64,000 nucleotides of DNA from Reticulascus tulasneorum (Eukaryota > Ascomycota > Sordariomycetes > Glomerellales > Reticulascaceae): the NCBI GenBank assembly GCA_001557505.1, contig LSAX01000004.1, positions 3,658,001 to 3,722,000 of the forward strand, in the 5' to 3' direction. Positions 33,101-44,057 of this stretch are shown here, piece by piece. The translations under genes and the position numbers were made by a program. The notes beneath the pieces were generated by a model, which was not told where the DNA came from, made no database searches, and saw nothing but the letters and a program-made list of their open reading frames with translations. Within the stretch, counting starts at the first letter, position 1, and every line of letters starts with the position of its first letter.

Positions 33101-33196
33101 CCGTAATGCTAAATGGTATATAGATTGTGATAGAAGGAAATTGCGCGACCAACGCCTACGAGCTGCACTGGAGAGCAACTCATGCGTGATACAGGT
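30139..33196. other. gene desert between P450 and WW-domain genes
   Basis: About 3 kb with only short frames. A 71-codon frame from an ATG at 32856 (-) and a 129-codon one at 31415-31804 that does not begin with ATG show no family. I could not identify transposon ends or transposase sequence. Confidence 0.5.
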
Positions 33197-36100
33197 TCAC
33201 TCGTAATCCCACTCATCCTCATCTCCCCAATCTCCTCCTGAGTAATCAGCCGCAGGTTTTTTAGCCCATTTATCTCTGGTCATGGTTCTCTTTGGACCTG
33301 GCGTCAAGTCGACCGAGACAGCACTAACGACCGAATCACGAACAGAGCTCTTTGTCGCCGACCTGGACGGCCCACCAGGCACGCCATGTGATGAAGTCGA
33401 GAAAAGCGGCGCGGGAGCATAATTATTGTTGACTGGATCCCTCGTGTCAACAGGACTGCCCTGGAGGCTGCCGCCGGCCACTGGAAAGCCGTGAGGTTCG
33501 ACTGGTTGAGCCTGGCTGGGTAAGGGTTCTGACCGCTGCTGGGACTGCGAAGGCAGGGCCACATTCTCGCTAGAATACAGCGGCTGAGCAGCTGATTGGA
33601 CCTGTTGCGGTATTGCAGAAGTACGAGGAACCCCGCTACTTATCAGGGTTTGGTTTTGTCTCAGAGGCTGCATGCCCCCTGCGGAGGACTGACTCGGCAA
33701 ACCGAACGGGTTTCCCAGTGGCCGGGTGGCTTGGGAAGGCAGCCCGCTTGATTCCCCTGCATGGCCCTGGCGATTTTGGCCTTGGTACAGTTGTTCCGTC
33801 AGATGCATTGCAGTTTTCTGCACATCAACAAGTTGAGGTTTCAGCACCGGCTGCGCCTGTGCCTCGGACACATCCATCGTGGACACTGATGCCGTGTCGG
33901 ATTGTGTCTCGGATATTTGCCCTTTTGGCGGTTCTTGTAGCCGAGAATTGTCTGCCTGCGGACCATTTACCAACCTCTGATGCATCGGCGGGCCGCCGAG
34001 ACCCTGGTGTGGAGGATTGGACATCCCTGGTTGTGCTGATGGGCCGGCGGCTAAGGGCTGAGGCTGGAACTGGCCAGGTACTTGCCCTTGATGTTGCATA
34101 GTCCCTGTTGGAGTTCGCACAGCTTGCATCGAGGGTAGACCTTGGCCATACATCTGACGCTGAGCTATGTTGGAAGGCTGTCCAGGTGGACCTATGGGGC
34201 CGCCCTGTTGCCAGCCAGGCTGCTGCCCATTCTGCTGAACGCTCCACTGTTGAGGTGGTCGCTGTTGGACAATGGTAGGCTGAGGTGGCTGCTGTTGGCT
34301 GAACTGCGGATTTTGCCACTGCTGTTGTGGAAAGCCTTGCTGCATCATATGCGGGGGGTATTGCTGCTGCTGAGGCGGCTGCTGAGGAGGTTGTTGCGGC
34401 GCAGGTTTCTGCAGCACTGTATTTTTGCCGGAACCTTTCATCAGCTTCGAGAACCAGCCCCCCTTCTCCTTGTCCTTGCCCGGCTGTTGTACTGCTGGCG
34501 GTGTAGACGCGGGGCGCATTGTCTGCTGCGCCGTCTGGCCAATGCCATACTGAACCTGCTGTTGGAACTGAGTTTGTTGGCCTGGCGGATGCATTGGCCC
34601 CCCTGGTTGCATCTGCTGCAATGCTGGCGGACCAGTCATTGTTCGTTGGGGTGGCCCCGGATGTTGCATCTGCCCGCCAGGAGAGTCAATGGACGGAGGG
34701 TGAGAAGAGGCGTTAGATAGTCGATGGCTCGAGGCTTGTGAGTTCCGACGGGCGCTTTGCGGGCTCTGCGAAACCTGGCTTGGAGGAGCCGTTGCAACGT
34801 GGCGATCCGCTTCGGGGTGCTCCTGAATAGCATGAAGTAAATGCCCTGCCGCACGAGTCGGCGTCACCATCCCTTGAGAAGGTGGCTGTTGCTGTAATTG
34901 AGGGGAGATAACAGGGCGTTGTGGTCGCGCAACAGCAGATTTGCCGCCTCCCGCACTAGGTGGCCCATATTGTGGTGTTTGGAAGTTCTGTTGTTGCGTA
35001 TTGTGGCCCTGCATTTGCCCAGTTGGTTGACTACCTTGAGGCGATTGCGGCTGGTGCACGGACTGTGATCTTTGCACTGCCTGCGCCATCTGGCCATGTT
35101 GGACTTGAGGTGGAACTGGCTGTGTTTGCAAGACATTGGACGAACTGCGAGAACGAATGTGATCCGGCCTCATATCTTGCTGCACCTGTGCACTCCCAGG
35201 ATTCGATTGATTCACAAGGTTTGCCATTTGATCAGCTGGCATGGAATGCCGGCGATTGTAAGACTCGTCGGTGTTGGCAGGGCCATGGGCTTGAGCCGCT
35301 ACTGTCCTTTGTACTGGTGGTTGCGATACACGACTGCTACCAACATTTGGAGCAGTTGGCGGATAAGGTGACTGGCTTTGATGTGACTCAGCACCCCTGT
35401 GCACTGGAGCCTGACTCTGGGTGTGGCCGGTGGGCTGTGGCAATGGGACTTTTCCAGGAACAATTGGAGGGCTCTGTTGATCAGGTACTTCTGAGAGTCG
35501 CGTTGCAGGTGCGGAACCTGCGAACGATAAGGGTCTTGAGCCTGGTGTGTGGACTGGGAAAGGGCTTTGATTCTGTGGAGACGTTGTTTGGCTAGCTCCA
35601 TAACCAGGCATAGACGCAGTATTATTGACACCTTGAAAGAACCCGGATGCATTCGATGATGGCCGTCGAGGTGTCTCTAAGGGCGATGGCGTCTTCATCA
35701 ACGCTCCTGATGACTGACTTCCCGAAGGAGGCCCAAGCGAAGACACATCACTTGCAACGGACATCTGTCTGGATACTGCTTGCCTAGAAAGAGTTGCCTG
35801 GCCAGCAGGTTGCGATGGCTGTTTTTGTTGCTTTGGTACAGATTCCTGTAGCTGAGCACTCCTTGTCGGTGGTACCGAGCTTTGCTGCATGCTAGACCCA
35901 ATCCCGGAAACAGGCCAGGTAAACACTTGGGTGCCCGCAAGCGCCTGGGATGCAGGACCTTGTGAGCCCTGGCGACCATGCGGATGACCTTGGACCGGGG
36001 AGCCTCCATGCTGATTATTATTGTCGGGGATGTTGCTCTGTAGGTTCCCTTGAATAATCTGAGGATATAGATACACGGCAGGAGTCGTTTGTGACGGCGT

Positions 36101-38293
36101 TGGATACCGTGGTGTGCTCTGAGTCGATGAGGGTCTGCCGAACTGTGTTGGGGCTTGCCCTGGAGGTGCATATCCAAATGAAGGCATATGATCGGGCACG
36201 GTACCAACTCTTGAAAGCTCTGGTCGAGGATCCAATGCTGGTTGTTGGCTTGGGGCGGGCGTCAACGATTGTGGGATCGGCCCAGGCTGCGGGGGAGCAT
36301 ATAACTGAGGCTCCTGGGATCGGGGGACACTAGAGCGTCTGGGAGCTGGTTCACGTTGAGGAGTAGGAACCTTCGAGGTTTGTGATGGAGCAAGCGAGGA
36401 TTGATCCCACGAATAGCTGGCCTGTTGAGCCGCTGGGGCAGATCCTTGTGGTCCAGCTACAGATTTAGAGATACCGCGCTGCTGCGCACCTTGCCCCAGA
36501 GAGACGTGAGGAGGTGTTTGCCGCTGCTGGGCAGGATCATAGGCCTGGAACTTAGCTACCTGTTCCGGCTCAGCTTGTGCTTGGACATGATCATATGGTT
36601 GACCCTGCATCTGCCCCCGCGCAGGGCGAAGCACCGAGGGTATGTGCTGTAGCGGGCCTTGCTGAGCTGCATTCAGTGTTGCTACTGGAGGTGTTGCGGT
36701 GACTGCCAAGGTTGTGGGAGGATCTGGCTCGGGACTTGGTGTCCAGCTGGATTGCTGTACCATTGGCGGCGGCTGGGGCGGGAGTTGCGAGACAGGGGCT
36801 GACTGCACTGGAGGCATGTCCACGATTGGGTGCTTGGGAGGCAATTTTGGTGGCTGTAGCACAGCGGGCACGCTGGACGGATCCAGAGTGGCAGGCGTGC
36901 TCGGTCCCAGGTTTAGAGACGGCTCTCTTGCGAAGGAGAGTCGATGCTCTTGTGAAGTAGGTCGGGAATTTTCAACCCTAGATTCTGGTGTCGGAGGGTT
37001 AGCTACGCCTGGTGCGTATGGCTGGTATTTTGTGGGCTTTGGACCAGGGTTAGTAGGCTTCCTTGCAATCTTGAACGGCCCGTCACTTGGCGATTGGTCT
37101 CGCTGAGATGGGGCCACAAAATTCTGATATCCTGGCTGAGGTGACGGTGTCGGTTGGGGTGTGGGCTGCGGCGTGGGCCGTTCGAACTTCGAGTACTGTT
37201 GAGCCTCTGGTGTCCCCTGAGCAGGTGTCCTTTGTGGGCTAGAGCTCTGAGGTCTCGACTGCGTTCCAAAGGTCGCGTGGTGCAGAGCCCGCTCGCCCAA
37301 GCTGGTCTGCTGCAATTGCTCCTGTGGGGACTGCTGCAAGTCTCCCCGTGCCCTCTGTTCCACTGGACTCGTTCGCTCCGGCAGCTCGGCAGGCCCGAAC
37401 TGGTGCACGAATGTTTCTATCGGTGCAAGGACGTTGTGGTCCGGCATTTCGATCGGATCAGGGTGTGTTTCGATGTGTGCCGCAGCAGTGTGCTCGGTTG
37501 CCATTTCGGCCATTATGCCAACCGGGTCCCATGGTGGAGCTGGGGGTCTAGGAAGTGCAGCAAGCTCGTGGGGCCGTTCGCGGCTGTCGAGGAGGGGAAC
37601 TCCTGGCGAAGCTATTGAATTTGAGCCAGGTTGTGGAGATGTGTCTTTGGTGTTGATGCTGAGGGCCGGTTCTGGGGTGACGGTTTCTCCTTGAACGGGC
37701 TCGCTATTGAGCACCAACGGTGTCGTACTTTGGCTCACATCCGGAGAGACTGTTGATCTGTCTCCGGTTGCATCCAACATAACACTCGACCTCTCGCCCT
37801 GGTTATTGCTATTCTCTCTCTGCTTCCCTTTGCCTTCGTCCCGCATCGCTCCCATCTCTTCCCGCTCATCCTCATCCACAAGAGGGCTGACATCGGTATA
37901 ACTGCCTGGGCCAAGATACATGAAGCTCTCGGGTTGGAAGAAATATGGGTCGCCATCGTCGTCGCCGTCGTCGTTCCCCATCGGTCCCATCCCACTAAGG
38001 TCGCCAGTCCTGGTCACACCAAAGCCGCCCATGGGTCCTCCAGTCGCCCTCATCATTGTTTTCGTCGTCGCCTTGCGCTCGCTTCCGGGGTTTGTAGTCC
38101 TCCTCTTGATCTGCTGCTGGCTCTCCAGCTTCTCCTCGGGCGCAAGATCCGGGGTCGGCGCCGCAGCGTCGATATAGTCGGGAAATTCATCGCCTTCTTT
38201 TGGGAACTGGAACTGGATGTGTCCATTGGGCTTGTATCGGTAGAACCAACGGGAGCCATCGTAATCCCATTCCCATCCCACCGGGAGGGACAT
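33197..38293 (-). CDS. very long disordered protein with N-terminal WW domain
   Basis: Single exon, 1698 residues. The ATG at 38293 leads straight into a WW domain, LPVGWEWDYDGSRWFYRY followed by KPNGHIQFQFP; WW domains bind short proline motifs. Residues 35-170 contain acidic Asp-rich patches (GNDDGDDDGDPYFF). Nearly all of the rest, to about residue 1600, is low-complexity Gln/Pro/Ser sequence, with Q/P tracts densest near 1290-1400 (QQPPQQPPQQQQYPPHMMQQ). One positively charged island near 1285 (KEKGGWFSKLMKGSGK) breaks this. The end is ordered and acidic (GDWGDEDEWDYE). The architecture suggests a scaffold or condensate-forming adaptor, possibly in transcription or RNA processing, but this is inference from composition. 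Long antisense frames inside are by-products of the biased composition. Confidence 0.88.
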   Translation of the reverse strand: MSLPVGWEWDYDGSRWFYRYKPNGHIQFQFPKEGDEFPDYIDAAAPTPDLAPEEKLESQQQIKRRTTNPGSERKATTKTMMRATGGPMGGFGVTRTGDLSGMGPMGNDDGDDDGDPYFFQPESFMYLGPGSYTDVSPLVDEDEREEMGAMRDEGKGKQRENSNNQGERSSVMLDATGDRSTVSPDVSQSTTPLVLNSEPVQGETVTPEPALSINTKDTSPQPGSNSIASPGVPLLDSRERPHELAALPRPPAPPWDPVGIMAEMATEHTAAAHIETHPDPIEMPDHNVLAPIETFVHQFGPAELPERTSPVEQRARGDLQQSPQEQLQQTSLGERALHHATFGTQSRPQSSSPQRTPAQGTPEAQQYSKFERPTPQPTPQPTPSPQPGYQNFVAPSQRDQSPSDGPFKIARKPTNPGPKPTKYQPYAPGVANPPTPESRVENSRPTSQEHRLSFAREPSLNLGPSTPATLDPSSVPAVLQPPKLPPKHPIVDMPPVQSAPVSQLPPQPPPMVQQSSWTPSPEPDPPTTLAVTATPPVATLNAAQQGPLQHIPSVLRPARGQMQGQPYDHVQAQAEPEQVAKFQAYDPAQQRQTPPHVSLGQGAQQRGISKSVAGPQGSAPAAQQASYSWDQSSLAPSQTSKVPTPQREPAPRRSSVPRSQEPQLYAPPQPGPIPQSLTPAPSQQPALDPRPELSRVGTVPDHMPSFGYAPPGQAPTQFGRPSSTQSTPRYPTPSQTTPAVYLYPQIIQGNLQSNIPDNNNQHGGSPVQGHPHGRQGSQGPASQALAGTQVFTWPVSGIGSSMQQSSVPPTRSAQLQESVPKQQKQPSQPAGQATLSRQAVSRQMSVASDVSSLGPPSGSQSSGALMKTPSPLETPRRPSSNASGFFQGVNNTASMPGYGASQTTSPQNQSPFPVHTPGSRPLSFAGSAPATRLSEVPDQQSPPIVPGKVPLPQPTGHTQSQAPVHRGAESHQSQSPYPPTAPNVGSSRVSQPPVQRTVAAQAHGPANTDESYNRRHSMPADQMANLVNQSNPGSAQVQQDMRPDHIRSRSSSNVLQTQPVPPQVQHGQMAQAVQRSQSVHQPQSPQGSQPTGQMQGHNTQQQNFQTPQYGPPSAGGGKSAVARPQRPVISPQLQQQPPSQGMVTPTRAAGHLLHAIQEHPEADRHVATAPPSQVSQSPQSARRNSQASSHRLSNASSHPPSIDSPGGQMQHPGPPQRTMTGPPALQQMQPGGPMHPPGQQTQFQQQVQYGIGQTAQQTMRPASTPPAVQQPGKDKEKGGWFSKLMKGSGKNTVLQKPAPQQPPQQPPQQQQYPPHMMQQGFPQQQWQNPQFSQQQPPQPTIVQQRPPQQWSVQQNGQQPGWQQGGPIGPPGQPSNIAQRQMYGQGLPSMQAVRTPTGTMQHQGQVPGQFQPQPLAAGPSAQPGMSNPPHQGLGGPPMHQRLVNGPQADNSRLQEPPKGQISETQSDTASVSTMDVSEAQAQPVLKPQLVDVQKTAMHLTEQLYQGQNRQGHAGESSGLPSQATRPLGNPFGLPSQSSAGGMQPLRQNQTLISSGVPRTSAIPQQVQSAAQPLYSSENVALPSQSQQRSEPLPSQAQPVEPHGFPVAGGSLQGSPVDTRDPVNNNYAPAPLFSTSSHGVPGGPSRSATKSSVRDSVVSAVSVDLTPGPKRTMTRDKWAKKPAADYSGGDWGDEDEWDYE

Positions 38294-39996
38294 GTTCGAG
38301 AAAATCTACCCACACACCGAATCGGGAATGCGGGTGGTAGGTTCGTATCGGACGCTGCGATCGAGAGGAGGAATGTAGTCGGGAGAAGGCTGCGGAATGA
38401 AAACGTAGCGGGTCCAAGCCGCAGCCTTGTACAGTGGGTGTCGTCGCCGGATCTCTTTTCTTCCGACGGTCAAAGTTTTGTTGGGTTTCGTAGGTGCGTG
38501 TCGCAAGGTTCGTGTACCCGTCAATGTATCGACGAGGCAGAGCTCAATATCGGGATGGCATCGTCGCACCGAGGCGAAGATACGAATCAGATGCACTAGA
38601 TGCGCTCAGTGCACAGATCACGACAAAGCCTGTTCTTGCAAGAAGACGCAACGAAGAGACAGGAGCATTGATGCTCAGAAGCGCGGCAAGCTAGCCTCAT
38701 CTCCAGACATTATTGATTCGAGAATGAGGCGTTCGAACTAACTGAATCCAGAGTCAATGCGGCTGAGTCGCAGCTATGTAATAAGGGTGGGTTATCCCAT
38801 CCCGTTAGCTAAGGGACATCTAATAATAAGCCGGACAAACTCCCATTAATTTAGCGTGTCAGGTGGAAATTCCAGGGTCCTATTGGGCTCGCTTCAGCGG
38901 GCCCGCCAATGTGCATGTCCCCGCCGCCCCCGTGTTGGAACGCGATTTTCGGGTCCAGAGAATGCGTCGATTTATGACTCTCCATCCGTATGCTGTTCGA
39001 ATGACCTCTACTACGTACATAAGCAACGAAACTTCAGCAGTTACTTCCGCTTGTCGGTACTACAGCTGCCAACTGTTTAACAAACTCCACCGCAGCTGCC
39101 CCTATCCGTGCGCCGTGCTGGCTCCAATATGCAGAATACATTTAGGTAACCCACGATCACCGACCAGGATTGCCAGGTTAAAGTGATCGCCCTACCTGCA
39201 TACAAGACGGATCCTCAACCCTGTACCCATGGTCACATCGCTTGATCTTGAGCTGATCGCAACGGCTGTGAGACATTCTACTAACTGCACTCACGCCTGC
39301 CATCGCTCTTCACGCAAAATTAATTCCATCGTGATACCTGTCCCTAGCATAGCCGGGCGCCACCCAGAATAACATAAGCTAGCGTCCGATTGCGTAATCC
39401 ATCCATTATGCCACTCTACACGAAGGCGACCTCGAACCCTCTAGCAGTCATGCGCGAGGAGCTGTCGTGGGTGTTAATGTCCTTCTTCTTAGCTGCTTTC
39501 GCAGCCTGGACTCGAGCCACGCGGCCTCTGCTATCTACCGGATTATTCATAGCCTGCACCGCGCTGATGAGCCTACATAGAGACGTCAAGGTTTTGCATC
39601 TTAAGATGTTTGATAGCTCTGCTGGTTGTCTTCGGGTTGGGCGTGGCTGCCGTATATAATTACTCTGTGACATCATTTACGCCTACATTCTTCGGGCAGC
39701 AGCAAGGCCAGCTCGTTGGGGCTCAGGCGTCCCATCCTCGACCCAGACGGACCACTGGTCTCCGTTGGGAAATACAGCTGTGACGCCAGCATAATTCCAA
39801 TGGTACGTCGTACCAATGTATTTCCCGCGTATTAACCTCGATAAGCAGACTCCGCCTCAAAATCAACTTAGGCAGCAATCGCAGCACACGAACAGTCAGT
39901 CCAAATTCGTGACATTCTTACGGATTGAAGACACCCTACAAAGTCTTATCTCATACCAGACTAACTTAGGCGAGAAACCTGTCTCTCTTAACAATA
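38294..39996. other. divergent intergenic, WW-domain and F-box genes
   Basis: 1.7 kb upstream of two divergent genes. Short frames at 38427-38741 and 38863-39186 have no recognisable content. Probably promoters and leaders only. Confidence 0.55.
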
Positions 39997-41771
39997 ATGG
40001 GACAGGTTCAGTCGTCGGCGGGTCGCGCAGAGCAAGAGTTTTTCGGTAATTTGGACCTGTTGCACTGCCTCGCTGAACAGGTAATCTTCATGGGCGAAAA
40101 AAACTGTCATTTACTAATTCATCCTCTAAGACAAGGAATCGTCATTCACTCCACAGTCTGTGTCTCACAAGCAAGATTTTTCGACAAGCTTTCACGCCGT
40201 TCCTCTATCGTGAAATAATAATACAAGATATTATTCCACTGCTGAAAATATCTGCCTCACCTCACCTCCATTACGCCAGAGAAGTCACGTTCAATCCCTG
40301 TGATTGCAATGAAAAAACCTCGGCGAGATTTGAAGAGCTTGTCCAGAGCATTTTGCCTAAGATGTCACTTCTACATACTTTCAGGTAGGTCTCAGGTATT
40401 CGTTCCCTTTACTAGTCTTGTGCTGTAACTAATTGTATATTGAAAAGATGGCAGGACATACCCTCCGGATCTGCGCCAATATCGGGGAAATCACTTCAGA
40501 TTCTGCAAAGATCTTGCTCACGAATTGAATCGCTATCTTTTAATTTGCCTCGAGATCTTTTCCAGCAGTCCAGGAGCAGGTCTATTTCGAATGCTCCGAC
40601 GGTCTCAATTAGGTCTTCCCTACAGTACACAAACTTGACAACCCTTTTCCTCGCAGATATATTGTTTGAGCTCATTCGACAAAGAAGAATGATCGTCGAC
40701 ATTCTTCTCGCATCTCCAGGTCTTTCTTCGTTGGGGTTTTCAATCAAGTATAGACCCTGGGGTGCGGAGTATACCGACAAGTTTTGGCAGTGTAACAACT
40801 TCCTCTACGATATTTGCATCGATTACCAGCACGCCAATGGAAAGCCTCTCAGGCTCCGAAAACTTCATTTCGGGCAAGGCCTTCGACTTTACGGAGGTCG
40901 AGACCGGGAGATCATTGACCAAATCAGGCAAGGTGAAAAGCAAGTTGAAGACCTTCTAAAATATGAGCAGACATCTGCACGTTATCTTTGCGACTTGGTT
41001 GATCTGTCGAGTCTTCAAGAACTGCTTGTCAATGACGATGAGCCAGGTCATTTCGGATTTTTCAACCAAACAGGGCAGACTATAGGAGTTCGGAAGTTCA
41101 CATGGTCGACATTTACTTGTGATGTGGTACCATTTCTTCGTCGCGTCATGGTTCCCAGATACGAGCATGAACTTCACAAATGGTATCGAAAACACGGGCC
41201 TACCTTCAAATCTCAGCTGGCTGTGTTATACCTTCTCCAAGATAGGCAAAAGAAGATTAGTATTGTGGATTTACTACGCGAGCATGTTGCCATAAAGCCA
41301 AGGATGCTCTCTCTAAATATGGCTGTCGAAGTTGAGAAGGGTAGCTCAATCAACGATATCCTACGCAGTATTGCAAACCGCAACTGCTGTGTAGGCCTCA
41401 AGTTGAGCGCTTCAGATCTCCTGGATACAACATTTGAGCAGATTTACCTTCCCGCCTTAAAATCTTTGAACGGCCTCCAGCAACTTTCTCTACAACCTGT
41501 AAGCTGGTGGAGTGGTCTGGTAAACAGCTGCGGTGAGGAAAGAGCAAGGGACGATTGTGAGAAATGCGCGAAATTGAGAGCCACTGCTCGGCTTATTGCA
41601 GAAGTGTGCACTTCTCTGCAATACATCAATCTCGCTATAACTCAGGTAGGCGCATGCACCTATCACATAACTCGAGACAGAAGCGGTGGCGTCTTTACCC
41701 TTGATGAACTTGACAGAGGCGAGGCGGAGGAGGTGGAGCTATTCCGCTCAATTCCAGACTTAGGAGAATGA
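39997..41771 (+). CDS. F-box-like / leucine-rich-type protein
   Basis: Three exons, 39997-40080, 40131-40384 and 40448-41771, give 553 residues. Introns 40081-40130 (GTAATC...CTAAG) and 40385-40447 (GTAGGT...AAAAG) keep the frame. The N-terminal 70 residues have the fungal F-box pattern: LDLLHCLAEQ, then LHSLCLTSKIFRQAFTPFLY and REI. F-box proteins recruit substrates to SCF ubiquitin ligases through Skp1. The remaining part is a Leu-rich helical solenoid-like region (LTTLFLADILFELI, SLQELLVNDDEP, LKSLNGLQQLSLQP), as in fungal F-box proteins with degenerate leucine-rich repeats. Substrate unknown. Without the two short upstream exons the long third exon would appear to lack a start. Confidence 0.82.
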
Positions 41772-41975
41772 GAGAAGCATTGTGCGGTTATGAATAGTCC
41801 AAGAGGGTAGGCTAAGCTCGAAAATATAGATTGCGACGACATGAACCGTAATTCCACATAGGTACAAGCCTCGATGTTCTCACCGTATCCTGGTGGTGTG
41901 TTACCAAGAAGACTGAAACACCTGTTTCCTACGGAGGCCATATCGCAAAGGCGTTCATATCATGGGCATCGGTCG

Positions 41976-42179
41976 CTAAGCCAAAAAAAAAGATTTATAA
42001 AAAAATATAAAAAAAAGACGACGCGTCTCAGCATCGATGGACCAAGTGAGATTCTTAGGGTTTGTACCAATCCCGCAGTCAGCTAGAACGAGATTCTCCC
42101 CTGCCGTAGCCTGGGCAATCACATGGGCGGCGAGGGCGGAGATGATGGGAAGAAGTTTGAAGAGGGAAACTGGAGCCAT
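41976..42179 (-). pseudogene. first-exon relic of a small secreted protein gene
   Basis: From the ATG at 42179 the frame gives a clear signal peptide (FKLLPIISALAAHVIAQA) and a mature start (ENLVLADCGIGTNPKNLTWS) of a type seen in fungal secreted cysteine proteins. The frame then enters a T-rich tract (A-rich on the + strand, about 41983-42016) and stops at 41976. No continuation exon can be found further along the strand before the F-box gene. This is either a truncated copy or a very short secreted peptide. Confidence 0.5.
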
Positions 42180-42770
42180 GTTGGTTGGTCGTGCTGTTGG
42201 CAATGATAACGGTGGTCAATACAGGATTTGGAGACGAGGAGTAAAACAAGATGATCTGCGAGTCTACTAGGTTACGTTCAAGTTACTATGGTGAAGATTT
42301 CACGTAGGAGATGGAGGACGGAAGTCTGACTCTCTGCTCCCTTGTCGATAGTTATGCAAAATTGCCTGCCGTGAAACTTCGATCCAACGCCAAGCCAAGA
42401 AAAGAGAAGGCGCAAGTCGTGAGGTGGAGTGGAATGAATGGAGTTGGAACGTGCACCGTTTGGATATTTTGGGGCAGGAACGAAGAAGAACATGAGATCT
42501 ACCCTTGGCCACACATCGAAACAGGATGCTAATCGTTTGAACGTCTTTGACGTATAATGCTCTCCAGACTGCTATTCTCCAGAAGGAGGGAAATCAACAT
42601 TCGCTATGCTACTTATTTGGAGATTGTCCGTGTTGACAGATACTTCACGTCACTGATGCGGACAGATATGGTGCATAAAATCATACGATGGGGTTTAATA
42701 ACAGGACATGAAGTTACTTTTTTTCTACAATAAGGTAGCAGTTCAACGAGTAATTATAACTTTTGTACCA
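42180..42770. other. intergenic between two secreted-protein loci
   Basis: About 590 bases, upstream of the relic and downstream of the intact secreted-protein gene. No other coding sequence supported. Confidence 0.5.
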
Positions 42771-43391
42771 CTACTTGGTGCATGTAATCTCGAGGCAGTA
42801 GTAGAGGCTGTAACAGGTCTCTGTTTCCGTCTCATAGAGAAATTGATCGCCAACTGCGGTCTTGTAGCAGTTATACAGTACGGAGCCATCTCCATTGCGT
42901 GCCTCGCTGTGGGGGGGAGTTAGCTATGCTCTGAAGTTATTCTTCTTGGGAAATAAGGACCGTGAAGTCGCAAGAGATGGAATGGTTAGTTGGAGATGAT
43001 GCTTACCCGGACAAAGCATTTTCAGGAAATGACATTGCATCGGACGAGATCTTGGCAGCAGCCAACCCGGGGCATCCAATAAACTCGCCCAACTCCCAGC
43101 GGACCACCAGAGTGGCCTCCTCAATGCAAATATCGTCTCCCTCTGGAGTGATGCTGTGAGCTTGCGAGGCGTCGTCATAGTGCTGGTCATGAGCATATCT
43201 ATCAGTGACTCGTCGTGTACAGCTATGTCAAAGACATAGATGGATTAACGAAGGAAGCTAATACGTACAACCATCTCGGAGAAGTGAAAGGTTCCAGCGT
43301 CGCAGTTGACAAGGTGGAGGGCTTGCTTCGCACTAACCGCGGCTATGAAGCCGAAGGCCGAAACAAACGCCCCTAGGTTAAAGGATCTCAT
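42771..43391 (-). CDS. small secreted cysteine-containing protein (effector-like)
   Basis: Three exons, 43391-43269, 43182-43007 and 42906-42771, encode 144 residues; introns 43183-43268 and 42907-43006 are GT-AG and all phases agree. The signal peptide is about 20 residues (MRSFNLGAFVSAFGFIAAVSA). The mature protein begins LHLVNCDAGTFHFSEMVHY, has GDDICIEEATLVVRWE and GEFIGCPG in the middle and ends with YNCYK, TCYSLYYCLEITC. This order (LVNC, SEM.Y, W, then NC..., YYC) matches a widespread family of small secreted ascomycete proteins of unknown function. It carries seven cysteines in the mature chain, probably disulphide-bonded. It is likely extracellular; a role with a host or competitor is inference only. 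Confidence 0.82.
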
Positions 43392-44057
43392 CTTGTTACT
43401 ATAGCTGAGTTCTATAATAGAATTGATCGTTGTTTAGTCAGGTGATGCTGTGATGTTGGCTTTCTACTATGATTACTATGGCGGATGCCAAGCGCGTATT
43501 ATATATTTTCCACAGTTAACGGTAAATCATGTCTCTTAGCACAACATTTATCTGTCTGTCTTACTTCTTCATCAGGGAAGTTCTTGACGTTATGCAAAGA
43601 TGCCGATCTTCGTATTGAACCTTGCGACATTCGTATAAGGCAGATTGTTGTGGGTCTGTGAAGCAAGCGATGTATCCGCACTTACTCACGCCCCTTGGTA
43701 CCCCGACGATTTTCGGCCAGGACAGCTAATATAGCGTTGCATCGGTGGAAATCCACTCCGTATAAATAGCTGCGCATCCTGCCGCATATCAGGCATGATT
43801 ACGATCCGGATAGAATTGTATGGCGAGGCTCTTTATGCAGTGCCCAGCCAAGCGCAATATCTTGAGAATGGGGTGGCTGGCCTACGAATACGAAGTTAAA
43901 ATAGGGTCTCTATTTGATCTCGTATACATTCTACAACCAGTCCAGTGAGCACGAAGATTCGAGATGGATATGAAATTTGTTGTTTTACATCAAATGTACA
44001 GCGGCCAATAATTGGCAAGCAGGCGTAATCCGTCCTTATCCAAGAACACAATTAAAA
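43392..44057. other. intergenic
   Basis: Upstream of the secreted-protein gene and downstream of the metallo-hydrolase gene, both minus strand. A TATAAATA box at about 43760-43767 lies some 370 bases before the start codon. No gene seen. Confidence 0.5.
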
